This document shows, piece after piece, positions 9,101-17,163 of a DNA stretch of 36,306 nt. Source of the DNA: Caldilineaceae bacterium (GTDB lineage Bacteria > Chloroflexota > Anaerolineae > Caldilineales > Caldilineaceae); NCBI GenBank assembly GCA_019637645.1, contig JAHBVH010000083.1:1-36306 (forward strand). The letters run 5' to 3'. The position numbers were made by a program, and so were the translations under genes. The notes below the pieces were generated by a model, which did not search any database, had not been told where the DNA came from, and saw nothing but the letters and a program-made list of their open reading frames with translations. Each line of letters begins with the position of its first letter. Position 1 is the first letter of the stretch.

Positions 9101-9502
9101 GGCGCTGCGCGGTTAACTGCCAATCAACCAGTAGGGACATTGGTCAATGAGAACGGCGACAATGGTTATACTGGCTTTCTTAATAGCAGTCGCACTGTAA
9201 TTATCCCTCATGTCCAGCGTGGCAATGGTTGGTGGACGGGCATTCGTATCATGAATGCGGACGGTGGCGCGGCAACCAACGGTAATATAATCTTTTATAA
9301 CAGCGATGGTACACAAAATGGTGGTTCCCTTGGCTTTACGATTAATGGCGGTTACGGTACTGTGAATGTGGGCGATAATGTACCTAACGGTCTCAATGGT
9401 TCGGCGATTATTATGGCTGATCGTGCCATTGTTGTCGCCGTTATTCAAACTTTGAACAATAGCAGCACCGCAACCATGATGACGAATGCAGTGAATCGGT
9501 AA
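6181..9502 (+). CDS. Exported S8 subtilase with prodomain and beta-repeat tail (frame interrupted at a C8 tract)
   Basis: A large secreted serine protease, about 1106 residues if restored. It starts at ATG 6181 after GGAAAGGA with a signal peptide, but that frame stops at TAG 6313. The remaining frame is open from 6245 to 9502, and the two meet at eight Cs (6275-6282); seven would join the signal to a Pro/Thr linker (PLPTPTPRP). Without a shift, translation could begin at GTG 6557 (981 residues) with no signal. In that numbering: propeptide to about 150; catalytic core about 165-410 with His202 (IHKSRVAS), oxyanion Asn290 (AAGND) and Ser360 (GTSFAAPQVAG); a PPC-like domain about 450-550; then four beta-repeat units. 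The residue at the catalytic Asp position appears to be Glu175 (AIVEADK). The gene is AT-richer than the neighbouring transporters, suggesting transfer. The subtilase call is firm; the state of the start is uncertain. Confidence 0.88.
6275..6282 (+). other. C8 homopolymer at the frame break of the subtilase gene
   Basis: Eight consecutive Cs lie about 31 codons after the signal-peptide start. Removing one C, or a +1 slip of the ribosome, restores a single frame from 6181 to 9502. The tract may be a phase-variation site, a sequencing error or an inactivating mutation; the sequence alone does not decide. Confidence 0.6.
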
Positions 9503-9566
9503 TCATTTAACATAGCTTCCTTCTATCAATTCACGTTAAGTATGACTGGCGCTTGTCCCATATTGA

Positions 9567-9606
9567 AAGCCCTGGCCAGCTATCATGCCTGACCAGGGCT
9601 TATTTT
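9567..9606 (+). terminator. Rho-independent terminator of the subtilase gene
   Basis: AAGCCCTGG (9567-9575) pairs with CCAGGGCTT (9593-9601). A C/A mismatch and an inner CAG/CTG extend the stem around a 9-nt loop, and ATTTTT follows. It lies 65 bases after the stop codon. Confidence 0.8.
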
Positions 9607-9800
9607 TGCACGCCCGGCATGGGCGGATCCTGAGGAGTGAAAGTCTCCTGTGGGCGTTGGCTTGAGGACCCACTACCGATGCAAAGTCGGCCTGGTTAGC
9701 TTCCCTCTCCTTTCCCATTCTCGTCGGACCGAACCGAACCGTTAGAGGTTAACCTGCATGTCCAGTGGTGTGGGAGGGTGAAGTCTCATGTCTCCCCCTA
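9607..9800 (+). ncRNA. Possible 5' fragment of a group II intron (domain I-like RNA)
   Basis: Between the terminator and the Opp-like operon is a stretch with no convincing gene but much nested pairing. CGCCC/GGGCG encloses GGCAT, AGGAG/CTCCT encloses GTGAAAGT-type bases, and GTGGG/CCCAC follows closely. Segments such as CGCCCGGCATGGGCGGAT and GAGTGAAAGTCTCCTGTGGG resemble the 5' ends of bacterial group II introns as I remember them. No domain V hairpin, reverse transcriptase or 3' end is visible, so it would be a truncated remnant. A structured RNA of another kind is possible. Confidence 0.4.
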
Positions 9801-9811
9801 TCCTGATTGAG

Positions 9812-10780
9812 TTAGCCCGTACTCTTTTCTTCACTATACAGATAACATTTCACCAAAGTGCCGTTCACCTGAAGATCCGGCGGCTCCGCTTGGCGACAGA
9901 TCGGCATGACGTGGGGGCAGCGCCCGGCAAAGCGGCAGCCCTGTTGCAGGTACTCGTCTTGTTCCTGGTCGGCGAGCTTCACGCGGCCCTGCCAGCGCCG
10001 CTGTGGATCGGCCTCGGGGATCGAATCGCGCAGCAGTTGGGTGTAGGGGTGCTTGGGAGCCATCAACACTTCCTCGACGCTGCCCATCTCCACAATGTTG
10101 CCGCGGAACATAATGGCAATCCGGTTGCTGACATAATATGCGGTTGCCAGATCGTGGGTGATGTAGAGGACGCTCACCCCAAATTCGTCGCGCAGGCGCT
10201 GGAAGAGGTTCACAATAGCCATGCGTAATGAGGCATCGACCATCGAGACCGGCTCATCGGCGATCAACAGCTTCGGGTCGGTGAGCAAGGCGCGGGCGAT
10301 CGACATGCGCTGTAACTGTCCGCCGGAAAACTCGCTGGGGTATTTGCCCGCAAACTCCTCATAAGAGAGCCCGACTGCCTGCAACTTGCGGTCAATCAAG
10401 GCGATGGCGGCGTCACGGCCCTTGGCCAACTTGTAGCTCTGCACCGTCTCGAAGAAATAGCTGTCCACGGTGCGCAGGGGGTTGAAGGTGCCGAATGGAT
10501 CTTGGAAGATCGCCTGAACGCCCTCGGTGAACCAGACCTTCCCGTTCTTGGCCTCTCTGTTGCCACTATGAATAATCGCCCCAGCCGTGGCGCGCTCAAA
10601 GCCCATGATAATGCGCGCCGTCGTTGTCTTGCCACAGCCACTCTCGCCCGCCAGTGTAAAGATCTCCGCCGGGGCTAGGTGAAAAGAGACATTATCGACC
10701 GCTGTAATCCTGAGCCGGGAGAAAACACTCCCGAGCGAGAAGGTTTTGGTGAGCTTTTCAACCTCAAGTAACTTTTCCAT
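9812..10780 (-). CDS. Opp/Dpp-type ABC transporter ATP-binding protein (OppF/DppF-like)
   Basis: The 322-residue second ATPase of an oligopeptide-type importer. Walker A is GESGCGKT (45-52), the Q-loop Gln is in AIFQDPFG (93), the signature is EFSGGQLQR, Walker B is LLIADEPVS, and the H-loop His is in YITHDLA. The C-terminal oligopeptide-transporter domain is present, with Cys-rich GCRFAGRCPH and ICRQAEPP. It is the last gene of the minus-strand operon that begins with the LacI-family regulator, nine bases after the OppD-like gene. The family moves peptides, but many thermophile and Chloroflexota members with LacI control move oligosaccharides; the context here favours sugars. Confidence 0.93.
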   Translation of the reverse strand: MEKLLEVEKLTKTFSLGSVFSRLRITAVDNVSFHLAPAEIFTLAGESGCGKTTTARIIMGFERATAGAIIHSGNREAKNGKVWFTEGVQAIFQDPFGTFNPLRTVDSYFFETVQSYKLAKGRDAAIALIDRKLQAVGLSYEEFAGKYPSEFSGGQLQRMSIARALLTDPKLLIADEPVSMVDASLRMAIVNLFQRLRDEFGVSVLYITHDLATAYYVSNRIAIMFRGNIVEMGSVEEVLMAPKHPYTQLLRDSIPEADPQRRWQGRVKLADQEQDEYLQQGCRFAGRCPHVMPICRQAEPPDLQVNGTLVKCYLYSEEKSTG

Positions 10781-10789
10781 GGTCTTCCA

Positions 10790-11791
10790 CTATCTTCCTT
10801 CTTCAGCCAACCAACAGGCCACGCGATGATCCTTGCTGAGCGGTGTGAAGCCCGGCATTTGTTCTTTACAGATCGCCTTTACATGGGGGCAGCGGGGGTG
10901 AAAGGGACAGCCGCTGGGCAAGTTGGCGAGCGAAGGCGGGCTGCCTGGCACGCTTTCCCGCGGGGTCTTGTCGCCAAATTTAGGTAGCGAGTTGATGAGA
11001 TATTGCGTGTAGGGATGGGCTGGCGCCCCAAAGATCGTTGCCGTCGAAGCCTCTTCCACGATCTTGCCCGCATACATAATGCCAATGCGGTCGGCAATGT
11101 TGGCATGCACACCCATATCGTGCGTCACCAGGATGATGGTATTCTGCAACGTGCTCTGTACATCCTTGAGCAACTGCACCACGCCACGCTGCACCACCAC
11201 ATCCAGCGCCGTGGTCGGTTCGTCGCCGACGATAATACGTGGCTTGAGCAGCGTCGCCAGGGCAATGGTCACCCGTTGGCGCATGCCGCCAGAGAGCTGG
11301 TGGGGGTAGGCATCCAGGACGGTGACCGGCAGCCCCAATTCGCGCAGATGCTCCTGGGCAAGCTCATAGGTCGCTTGCTTCTGCTGCGCACTGCTGTGGC
11401 TTTCGATGAAATCGCGGTAGGTGTCGCGAATCCGGGTCACGGGGTTGAGCACGCTCATGGAGCCTTGAGGCACATAGGCGATAAACTCTAGCCGCAGTCG
11501 GCGCTTTTCCTCAGCGCTCAGCGTGGCGACATCCACTTCTCTGCCTGCCACTCGATAGGTGACGCGGCCACCCACCACGCGCAATGGTGGCTCTACTGCC
11601 GCGACCAAGGTCTTCAGGAGCGTTGACTTGCCGCAGCCGCTCTCGCCAGCAATTCCGTAGATCTCATTCTCTTTGATCGCAAGATCAACTTCATTCACAG
11701 CCTTGACCACTTTAGCGGTGCCATAGACATCGAGCACATAAAATGCCTTGAGGGCCTCGGTCCTGAGGATCGTATTCTCCATGACGTTCAC
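10790..11791 (-). CDS. Opp/Dpp-type ABC transporter ATP-binding protein (OppD/DppD-like)
   Basis: The 333-residue first ATPase of the importer. Walker A is GESGCGKS (49-56), the Q-loop is in IAYVPQGSMS, the signature is QLSGGMRQRV, Walker B is IIVGDEPTTALD and the H-loop is in LVTHDMGVH. The C-terminal block GCPFHPRCPH...ICKEQMPGF is the usual OppD tail. ATGA overlap (11788-11791) with the upstream permease gene points to translational coupling. It would form a heterodimer with the next gene product under the two permeases. Confidence 0.94.
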   Translation of the reverse strand: MNVMENTILRTEALKAFYVLDVYGTAKVVKAVNEVDLAIKENEIYGIAGESGCGKSTLLKTLVAAVEPPLRVVGGRVTYRVAGREVDVATLSAEEKRRLRLEFIAYVPQGSMSVLNPVTRIRDTYRDFIESHSSAQQKQATYELAQEHLRELGLPVTVLDAYPHQLSGGMRQRVTIALATLLKPRIIVGDEPTTALDVVVQRGVVQLLKDVQSTLQNTIILVTHDMGVHANIADRIGIMYAGKIVEEASTATIFGAPAHPYTQYLINSLPKFGDKTPRESVPGSPPSLANLPSGCPFHPRCPHVKAICKEQMPGFTPLSKDHRVACWLAEEGR

Positions 11792-12642
11792 CGTGCTCCC
11801 ACACGTTGGATGCGCTTGCGCGGATCGAGATATTCACTAATGCTGACCGAGAGCCAGTAGAGGGCGATAAAGAGAAACGTTGCTAGTACGATGGGTGTCA
11901 ACACCCACCACCAGCGGCCTAAGAGCACCGCCTGATAGTTGATCGCCCAGTAGAGTATGGTACCCAAGGTGGGAATGGCGAGATCGAGCAAGCCCAGAAT
12001 CGCCAGCGTAATCTCCAGCCCAATCGCCCAAGCCATGTTGTTGATCAGCGTCGAGAAGATCAGCGGGGTGGCGTAGGGTACGTACTCGTTGAAGACGAGC
12101 CGCAGGGTGCCTACACCGGAGAGCACCGCGGTCTTGGTAAATTCGCGCTCGCGCAAACTTAGAATCTGCGAGCGAATCAACCGTGCATCCCAAGCCCAAC
12201 AGAAGGTCGCCAGCAGCAGGCCGAGGCTAGCCACACTCATACTGTCGCGGATCAACATGGCAAACATGATGATCATCAAAAAGAGCGGGATCACCAGAAA
12301 ACCGTCACTGACAAACATCAGCACCCGATCGGTGGTGCCGCCCAGATAGCCAGAGACCATGCCTACCGTGATGGCGATCACCCGTGAGATCAGCCCGGCG
12401 ATCAGGGCGATGATCAACGAGTTGCGCACTGCAAAGGTGGCGATCCAGAAGATGTCTTGACCATTGGAATCGGTGCCCAGCCAGTACTCGGCGGATGGGC
12501 GCATATCGCGCGGCACCTCATGCCAGAGCGTCGGGTCATAGGGCGAAACCAAGGACAGGCCAGCGAAAATGAGCATCAGTACCAAGATCCCAAAGGCCAG
12601 GGCGAAACGGTAATCTCTAAGCAGATCTCTAAATAATTTCAC
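11788..12642 (-). CDS. Opp/Dpp-type ABC transporter permease (OppC/DppC-like)
   Basis: A 284-residue inner-membrane permease. The first membrane segment is at about 14-33 (ALAFGILVLMLIFAGLSLV), followed by the periplasmic LGTDSNGQDIF motif typical of OppC, and then five membrane segments. The cytoplasmic coupling loop contains RSQILSLREREFTKTAVLSG. It overlaps the downstream OppD-like gene by four bases and follows the OppB-like gene after 57 bases. Length is typical. Confidence 0.93.
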   Translation of the reverse strand: MKLFRDLLRDYRFALAFGILVLMLIFAGLSLVSPYDPTLWHEVPRDMRPSAEYWLGTDSNGQDIFWIATFAVRNSLIIALIAGLISRVIAITVGMVSGYLGGTTDRVLMFVSDGFLVIPLFLMIIMFAMLIRDSMSVASLGLLLATFCWAWDARLIRSQILSLREREFTKTAVLSGVGTLRLVFNEYVPYATPLIFSTLINNMAWAIGLEITLAILGLLDLAIPTLGTILYWAINYQAVLLGRWWWVLTPIVLATFLFIALYWLSVSISEYLDPRKRIQRVGAR

Positions 12643-12699
12643 GCGCTGCGCACTCCTCTTTCAATAGAATCAGTCTATACCACGCTGGGTTGCCCAGCG

Positions 12700-13704
12700 T
12701 TATGAGTAGCGAATCCGTGGATCGAACAGTGGATAGATCAAATCTACCAGCAACACGGTCGTGGTGATCGCAAGAATGGAGAAGATGGTAATGCCCATGA
12801 TCAAGTTATAGTCGCCATTGATGATGGCCCGGTATAGGAGCGTGCCTAGCCCGGGGTATGAAAAGACGATCTCGGTGATCAAGGCACCACTAAAAATCAA
12901 CCCCAGCGAAAGCGCCAACCCCGTGATCTGGGGCAGCAAGGCATTGCGAAAGACGTAGCGCGTGACGATGCGGCGTTCGGTCACACCGGCCAGCCGCGCA
13001 TACTGCACATAGCTCTCGCCGACCACGGTCTGCACCACCAGCTTCATGGTCTGGAACCAGACTGCCATGCCCAGGATCACAATGGAGAGCGCGGGCAGGA
13101 AGGAGTGCCAGAGCACACTTTGGATGAAGGGCCAAGCAAAGCGGGGTTGCATGCCCAGTTTGGCCCCGCCGGAAACGGGAAACCAGCGGACGGCATAGGC
13201 AAAGATCAGGAGTAGCGCAAAGGCGAAAATGTAGTAGGGCATGGGACGAACCAGCATCGCCACGCCATCAGCGATCTGTGACCAGCGGCTATTCGCATAG
13301 TAGCCAGCAAAAGCGCCCAGGATGTTGCCCATCACCCAAGAGAGGATCGTTGTGGTCAGTAACAAGCCCGCGGTCCAGGGCAGCGCTGTGGCAATCAGGC
13401 TATTGACAGGCGTCGGGAATTGAAAAAAGGAGACCCCCAGATCCCCGCGCGCCAGCCGCGCCCAGAAGGCCCCATATTGATCGAGCCACGAGCCGCCCAG
13501 GCCATACATCTCGGTCAAGTCGGCGATGATCTTGTCCATGGCGCCGGGCTCCAAGGACGCCCCGCGCGAGCGCATGGCATCGATGGTGCGCAAGACGGGA
13601 TCATTGGGCAACAAGCGCGGGATAAAGAAGACCGCCGTGATCCCAAAAAAGATGACCAGAATGTATTGGACCAGGCGTGGGATGAGATAACTGCGTACGA
13701 ACAT
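12700..13704 (-). CDS. Opp/Dpp-type ABC transporter permease (OppB/DppB-like)
   Basis: A 334-residue permease, partner of the OppC-like protein. It begins FVRSYLIPRLVQYILVIFFG, the usual OppB opening, with IPRLLPNDPV next. The coupling loop has SYVQYARLAGVTERRIVTRY followed by RNALLPQITG, and the C-terminus PLFDPRIRYS is characteristic. I chose the ATG at 13704. A longer frame reaches 13776 but runs into the CACACGAAG repeat, and AAGGGA lies at a suitable distance before 13704. The repeat at 13750-13812 separates it from the binding-protein gene. Confidence 0.9.
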   Translation of the reverse strand: MFVRSYLIPRLVQYILVIFFGITAVFFIPRLLPNDPVLRTIDAMRSRGASLEPGAMDKIIADLTEMYGLGGSWLDQYGAFWARLARGDLGVSFFQFPTPVNSLIATALPWTAGLLLTTTILSWVMGNILGAFAGYYANSRWSQIADGVAMLVRPMPYYIFAFALLLIFAYAVRWFPVSGGAKLGMQPRFAWPFIQSVLWHSFLPALSIVILGMAVWFQTMKLVVQTVVGESYVQYARLAGVTERRIVTRYVFRNALLPQITGLALSLGLIFSGALITEIVFSYPGLGTLLYRAIINGDYNLIMGITIFSILAITTTVLLVDLIYPLFDPRIRYS

Positions 13705-13749
13705 GCGGATTAATCCCTTAGCGATCTTAGGCCATTCCGAAGCAAGCAT

Positions 13750-13812
13750 GATCCACGAAAACACACGAAGACACACGAAGGGTAGCTATTTCTTTGTGTG
13801 TCTTCGTGGATC
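13750..13812. repeat. ACACACGAAG repeat and imperfect inverted repeat inside the Opp-like operon
   Basis: ACACACGAAG is tandem at 13761-13770 and 13771-13780. GATCCACGAA (13750-13759) pairs with TTCGTGGATC (13803-13812), and 13766-13780 pairs with 13792-13806 at 14 of 15 positions; the two pairings overlap and would compete. It lies between the binding-protein gene and the first permease gene, the same place as the hairpin at 3573-3606 in the other operon. Confidence 0.65.
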
Positions 13813-13832
13813 GTTTACATTACGGCGTAACC

Positions 13833-15794
13833 TTATTCGTTGCCGGTCGGCTCCAAGAGCGGCGTCATATACTTGAACGGGCCCCAGTGGGTGTAGGGCT
13901 GGGTGTAGGGATTCTCCGCACCCGGCCAGTTCGTCCAGTACTGTTCGTCCCACGTCACGAAGCCCACGTAGCCATAGGTCGGAATGCCGGGCATTTCAGT
14001 GACGGCAATCTTCAGCCCTTCGATGCCCACATCGACAACCGCCTGATAGTCAGTCGGATCGGTGTTGCGCAACTGCTCGATCACAGCGTCCATCTCCGCT
14101 GATGACCAGCGGGAGGGGTGCCCCTTGGTCGTGGTGCCAACCGGTTCGATATAGGCGGAGTTGTAGAAATCCAGCACGCGATAGAGGTCCGGCCCTGCGC
14201 CCCAGGGTTCCTGGGCTGGCCAAGCGCCGGAAACATCGAAATCACCTGTCGGCCCTAGGCTGCCGGAAGCTTCCGACGGATATTGGCTGGCGTCGATGCC
14301 AAAGCGCTTCCAGGCTTGTACGGCGGCGGCGCAGTTACGAAAATCGTGATTTACGGCCACCGTTCCGCTCAGACAGGCGATCTTCCAGGGCTGGCCATCG
14401 GGCAGCAGCCACTTGCCATCGGCGTCCTTGCTAAAGCCATTCTTGACCAGCAGCTTCTCGGCCACATCCGGTGCGTATTTGTACCAGCCATAGCCAAAGA
14501 GCTTGCCCAACTCCGCGGCGTCAGTCGGCACTTCGTGGCCGCGGCCCTGAGCATACTCGACAATGCGTTGTGAGGCATTCACATCGAAGGGTTGGAAGGT
14601 CTCGCCGTTGCCAATGTCCAGCGTGAATTCTTCCAACCACGGAATCATCGGCTTGATGAAATCATCCGGGTAGTTGGCGAGCGACGGCACGTGGACGGGG
14701 CTGAGCGCACCCGTGCCATCCACCGCAATGCCCATATAGTCGGCGATGTCAAAGGTTAACAGTAACGCCCAGCGCACATCCTTGTTATCAAAGGGCGCTC
14801 TGGCTGTGTTAAAGGTGATCCCGGTTTCCGCGGGGTCATTGTTGACCACATAGGGCCAGTCACGCCGGTACGCGCGGCAGGATTCACATTGCTGGAGCAC
14901 CGCTTGAAGGCCATCCGAAGAGACACCGAGGACATCGGCTTGATGGGTCAACTGGGCCAGGATCTTGGCCCCTTCATCGGCGAAATACTGGAAGACGATG
15001 TACTTGGGCTTCGGCTCGCCGAACATGATGCCGGTGGGGCTCTTATCCCAATCGGCGCGCTTCTCCCAGATCGTCCAGAAACCGGAGGGGTCAAAGCTGT
15101 GCAGTTTGTAGGGGCCGGTGCCGACAAAGGGATTGAACTTGAAGGTGACCGGATCTTCCACCGCTTCCCAAATGTGCTTGGGCATAATCCACGCCGCGCC
15201 CCAGCGGTCGAGGAAACGGGTGTGGAAGCGGGAGTTTGGCGCGTTGAGTTCGAAGGCCACGGTGTGATCATCGGCGGCAGTGACCGACTTCACATTCTCC
15301 ACAAAGAAGCTATTGTCGTTGAATTCCGAGTGAGCCATCAACGTCTCGACGGTGAAGACCACATCAGCGGAGGTGAAGGGCTCGCCATCGGACCAGGTAA
15401 CGCCCTGACGCAGCGGAATCGTGACCTGCGTGAAGTCGTCGCTGTAGACCGGATCGCCGTCGGCCAGGCCGTTGATGATCTTGCCAGTGGCGAAGTCAAC
15501 GGACCACAGCGGTTCGTTGGCTAGGTTCTGCATCCCACGGTCGCGCCACTTCCAGCCGACCCAGTTGTTGAAGTCATCCGGCGAGCCGACGCGCCCGGTC
15601 AGGATGTCGGCGATCAGGGTTTCGTTGCGGGGCAGATCGCCGAGCCCAGCCGAAGGCTCTGCGGCCGCGGCGGCTGGTTGCTCCCCGGCTGCCGGTTCCG
15701 AACCGGCACCGCTGGGCGCAGCTGGGGAACAGCTCACGACTACCAAGCTGATGAGCAGCAGCAAGGTAAACCAAAAGATCCGTTTGTGTCTCAT
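13833..15794 (-). CDS. Opp/Dpp-family substrate-binding lipoprotein (SBP family 5)
   Basis: A 653-residue extracellular solute-binding protein family 5 member, anchored by lipid: hydrophobic signal then VVSC with Cys22, followed by an Ala/Pro/Glu-rich linker. The mature domain has the usual order: NEPLWSVDFATGKIINGLA, VTIPLRQGVTWSDGEPFTSADVVFTVETL, FVGTGPYKL and the late WSSAEMDAVIEQL. It is slightly longer than typical DppA/OppA proteins. AAGGAG lies just before the ATG. It is the second gene of the operon, 48 bases after the LacI-family regulator. The regulator suggests the ligand is an oligosaccharide; peptide binding cannot be excluded. Confidence 0.92.
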   Translation of the reverse strand: MRHKRIFWFTLLLLISLVVVSCSPAAPSGAGSEPAAGEQPAAAAAEPSAGLGDLPRNETLIADILTGRVGSPDDFNNWVGWKWRDRGMQNLANEPLWSVDFATGKIINGLADGDPVYSDDFTQVTIPLRQGVTWSDGEPFTSADVVFTVETLMAHSEFNDNSFFVENVKSVTAADDHTVAFELNAPNSRFHTRFLDRWGAAWIMPKHIWEAVEDPVTFKFNPFVGTGPYKLHSFDPSGFWTIWEKRADWDKSPTGIMFGEPKPKYIVFQYFADEGAKILAQLTHQADVLGVSSDGLQAVLQQCESCRAYRRDWPYVVNNDPAETGITFNTARAPFDNKDVRWALLLTFDIADYMGIAVDGTGALSPVHVPSLANYPDDFIKPMIPWLEEFTLDIGNGETFQPFDVNASQRIVEYAQGRGHEVPTDAAELGKLFGYGWYKYAPDVAEKLLVKNGFSKDADGKWLLPDGQPWKIACLSGTVAVNHDFRNCAAAVQAWKRFGIDASQYPSEASGSLGPTGDFDVSGAWPAQEPWGAGPDLYRVLDFYNSAYIEPVGTTTKGHPSRWSSAEMDAVIEQLRNTDPTDYQAVVDVGIEGLKIAVTEMPGIPTYGYVGFVTWDEQYWTNWPGAENPYTQPYTHWGPFKYMTPLLEPTGNE

Positions 15795-15842
15795 CTTCTT
15801 CTCCTTATGGCTTTGTGATTGATAAGTTGTGACTGATGAAGA

Positions 15843-16901
15843 CTAACCTGTATACGACTGGCACGAATTCCGGATGACTAACTGGGTGGGTAACTCGACC
15901 CGCTCGTCGGTGCGGATCGGTTCTGCCAGGTAGCCAAATAACATCTGTGTCGCCACCCGCCCCATCGCTTCGAGGGGTTGGCGCACGGTCGTCAACGCAG
16001 GATGAACACCGGCGGCTTGGGGAATGTCATCAAAGCCGAGAATCGAGAGATCCGCGGGAATGCGTAGCCCGTGCTCCCGAATGGCTTCCATTGCGCCAAA
16101 AGCCATCATATCGTTGGAGGCAAAGATGGCCGTTGGGCGGCTAGGGCGGGCTAAGAGGGCTTTGGCACCCGCGTACCCACTTTCCTGACTAAAATCACCC
16201 GTTGCAATCAACGTTGGGTCAACCGCTAGCCCATGGCCTGCCAAAGCTGCGCTATAGCCCTCGCGCCGATCAACCGCACAGCCTAAGCCAAGTTCGCCGG
16301 TGATCAAGCCGATCCGGCGGTGGCCCAAGCCAAGTAAATAGCTGGTGGCGTCATAGCCCCCCTGCCAGTTGGTCGCGCCAACGGCTGGACCAGCTCGGTC
16401 AATGCCTTGATGATCAATTAAGACATGGGGGAAGCGTGTTTGGCGTAACTTGGTCAGATAGGCTTCTGGCGTCCGGGGGAGCACCAGGAGGAGGCCATCC
16501 ACCATGCCACGCATGAGATTGGCAACATAGTCCGATTCGCGCTGACCACGTCCGTGAGTGGTATAGAGCAGCAGATCATAGTGACGCTCGCCCAACTCGC
16601 GATCGATGCCACGAATGATCTCGCCGATATAGCCAGAGCCAAAGTCACGCACGAGGAGCCCGATCATATTGGTGCGTCCGCCCCGCAGACTGCGCGCCTG
16701 GCGATTGGCGACATAGCCCAGCTCAATCAGGGCCTGTTGTACCCGTTGCCGTGTCTCCGCCTTTACATAGGATTCATTGTTGATGACACGGGAGACCGTC
16801 GCATACGAAACACCGGCGCGTTGGGCAACATCAATGATGGTGACATGGCCATCACGGGTACGCGCACTGCTGGTCGGCGCGGTTTTCCGAGAACGTTTCA
16901 T
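15843..16901 (-). CDS. LacI-family transcriptional regulator
   Basis: A 352-residue repressor. The helix-turn-helix and hinge are at about 20-70 ([20 protein letters not shown], then [17 protein letters not shown]), followed by a periplasmic-binding-protein-like sugar sensor ([56 protein letters not shown]). It starts the minus-strand operon for the Opp-type transporter, ahead of the binding protein. A perfect palindrome CTGTAAACGTTTACAG overlaps the predicted transcription start just upstream, so it probably represses its own operon and is released by a sugar or sugar phosphate. Effector unknown. Confidence 0.95.
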   Translation of the reverse strand: MKRSRKTAPTSSARTRDGHVTIIDVAQRAGVSYATVSRVINNESYVKAETRQRVQQALIELGYVANRQARSLRGGRTNMIGLLVRDFGSGYIGEIIRGIDRELGERHYDLLLYTTHGRGQRESDYVANLMRGMVDGLLLVLPRTPEAYLTKLRQTRFPHVLIDHQGIDRAGPAVGATNWQGGYDATSYLLGLGHRRIGLITGELGLGCAVDRREGYSAALAGHGLAVDPTLIATGDFSQESGYAGAKALLARPSRPTAIFASNDMMAFGAMEAIREHGLRIPADLSILGFDDIPQAAGVHPALTTVRQPLEAMGRVATQMLFGYLAEPIRTDERVELPTQLVIRNSCQSYTG

Positions 16902-16942
16902 AGAGAAAAGGCCAGTTATTCAATTACTTAGGATTGGGAAGT

Positions 16943-16958
16943 CTGTAAACGTTTACAG
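16943..16958. promoter_or_regulatory. LacI-family operator, perfect 16-bp palindrome
   Basis: CTGTAAACGTTTACAG is self-complementary with the central CG typical of LacI/GalR-family sites. It lies 42 bases before the LacI-family start codon and covers the expected transcription start of the promoter at 16963-16991, a repressing position. Confidence 0.8.
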
Positions 16959-16962
16959 TGCT

Positions 16963-16991
16963 ATCCTAGCATAGCGATCAAGGCTTGTCAA
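16963..16991 (-). promoter_or_regulatory. Sigma-70-type promoter of the LacI/Opp-like operon
   Basis: On the minus strand TTGACA (16991-16986) and TAGGAT (16968-16963) are separated by exactly 17 bases; the -35 box is perfect and the -10 box matches four of six. The operator begins four bases downstream of the -10 box. Confidence 0.75.
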
Positions 16992-17163
16992 ATTAGTAAC
17001 TTTGACTACCAAAATTCGTTGTATTCCTAATCCATCATGGCTGAGCGGTATAAATGGTGGATAGCAACGGCGCTGATGGCCTATAGGTTGACGGTTCTGC
17101 CAAAATCGGTGACAATGCCAAGTGTTTCATTACACCCATGCCATCATCTAAGGGGGAAGATTT

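Noticed and set aside
14889..15524. A 211-codon plus-strand frame inside the family-5 binding protein gene
   Set aside because: The minus-strand gene is complete with a signal peptide and family motifs; this frame has no ribosome-binding site or recognisable domain.
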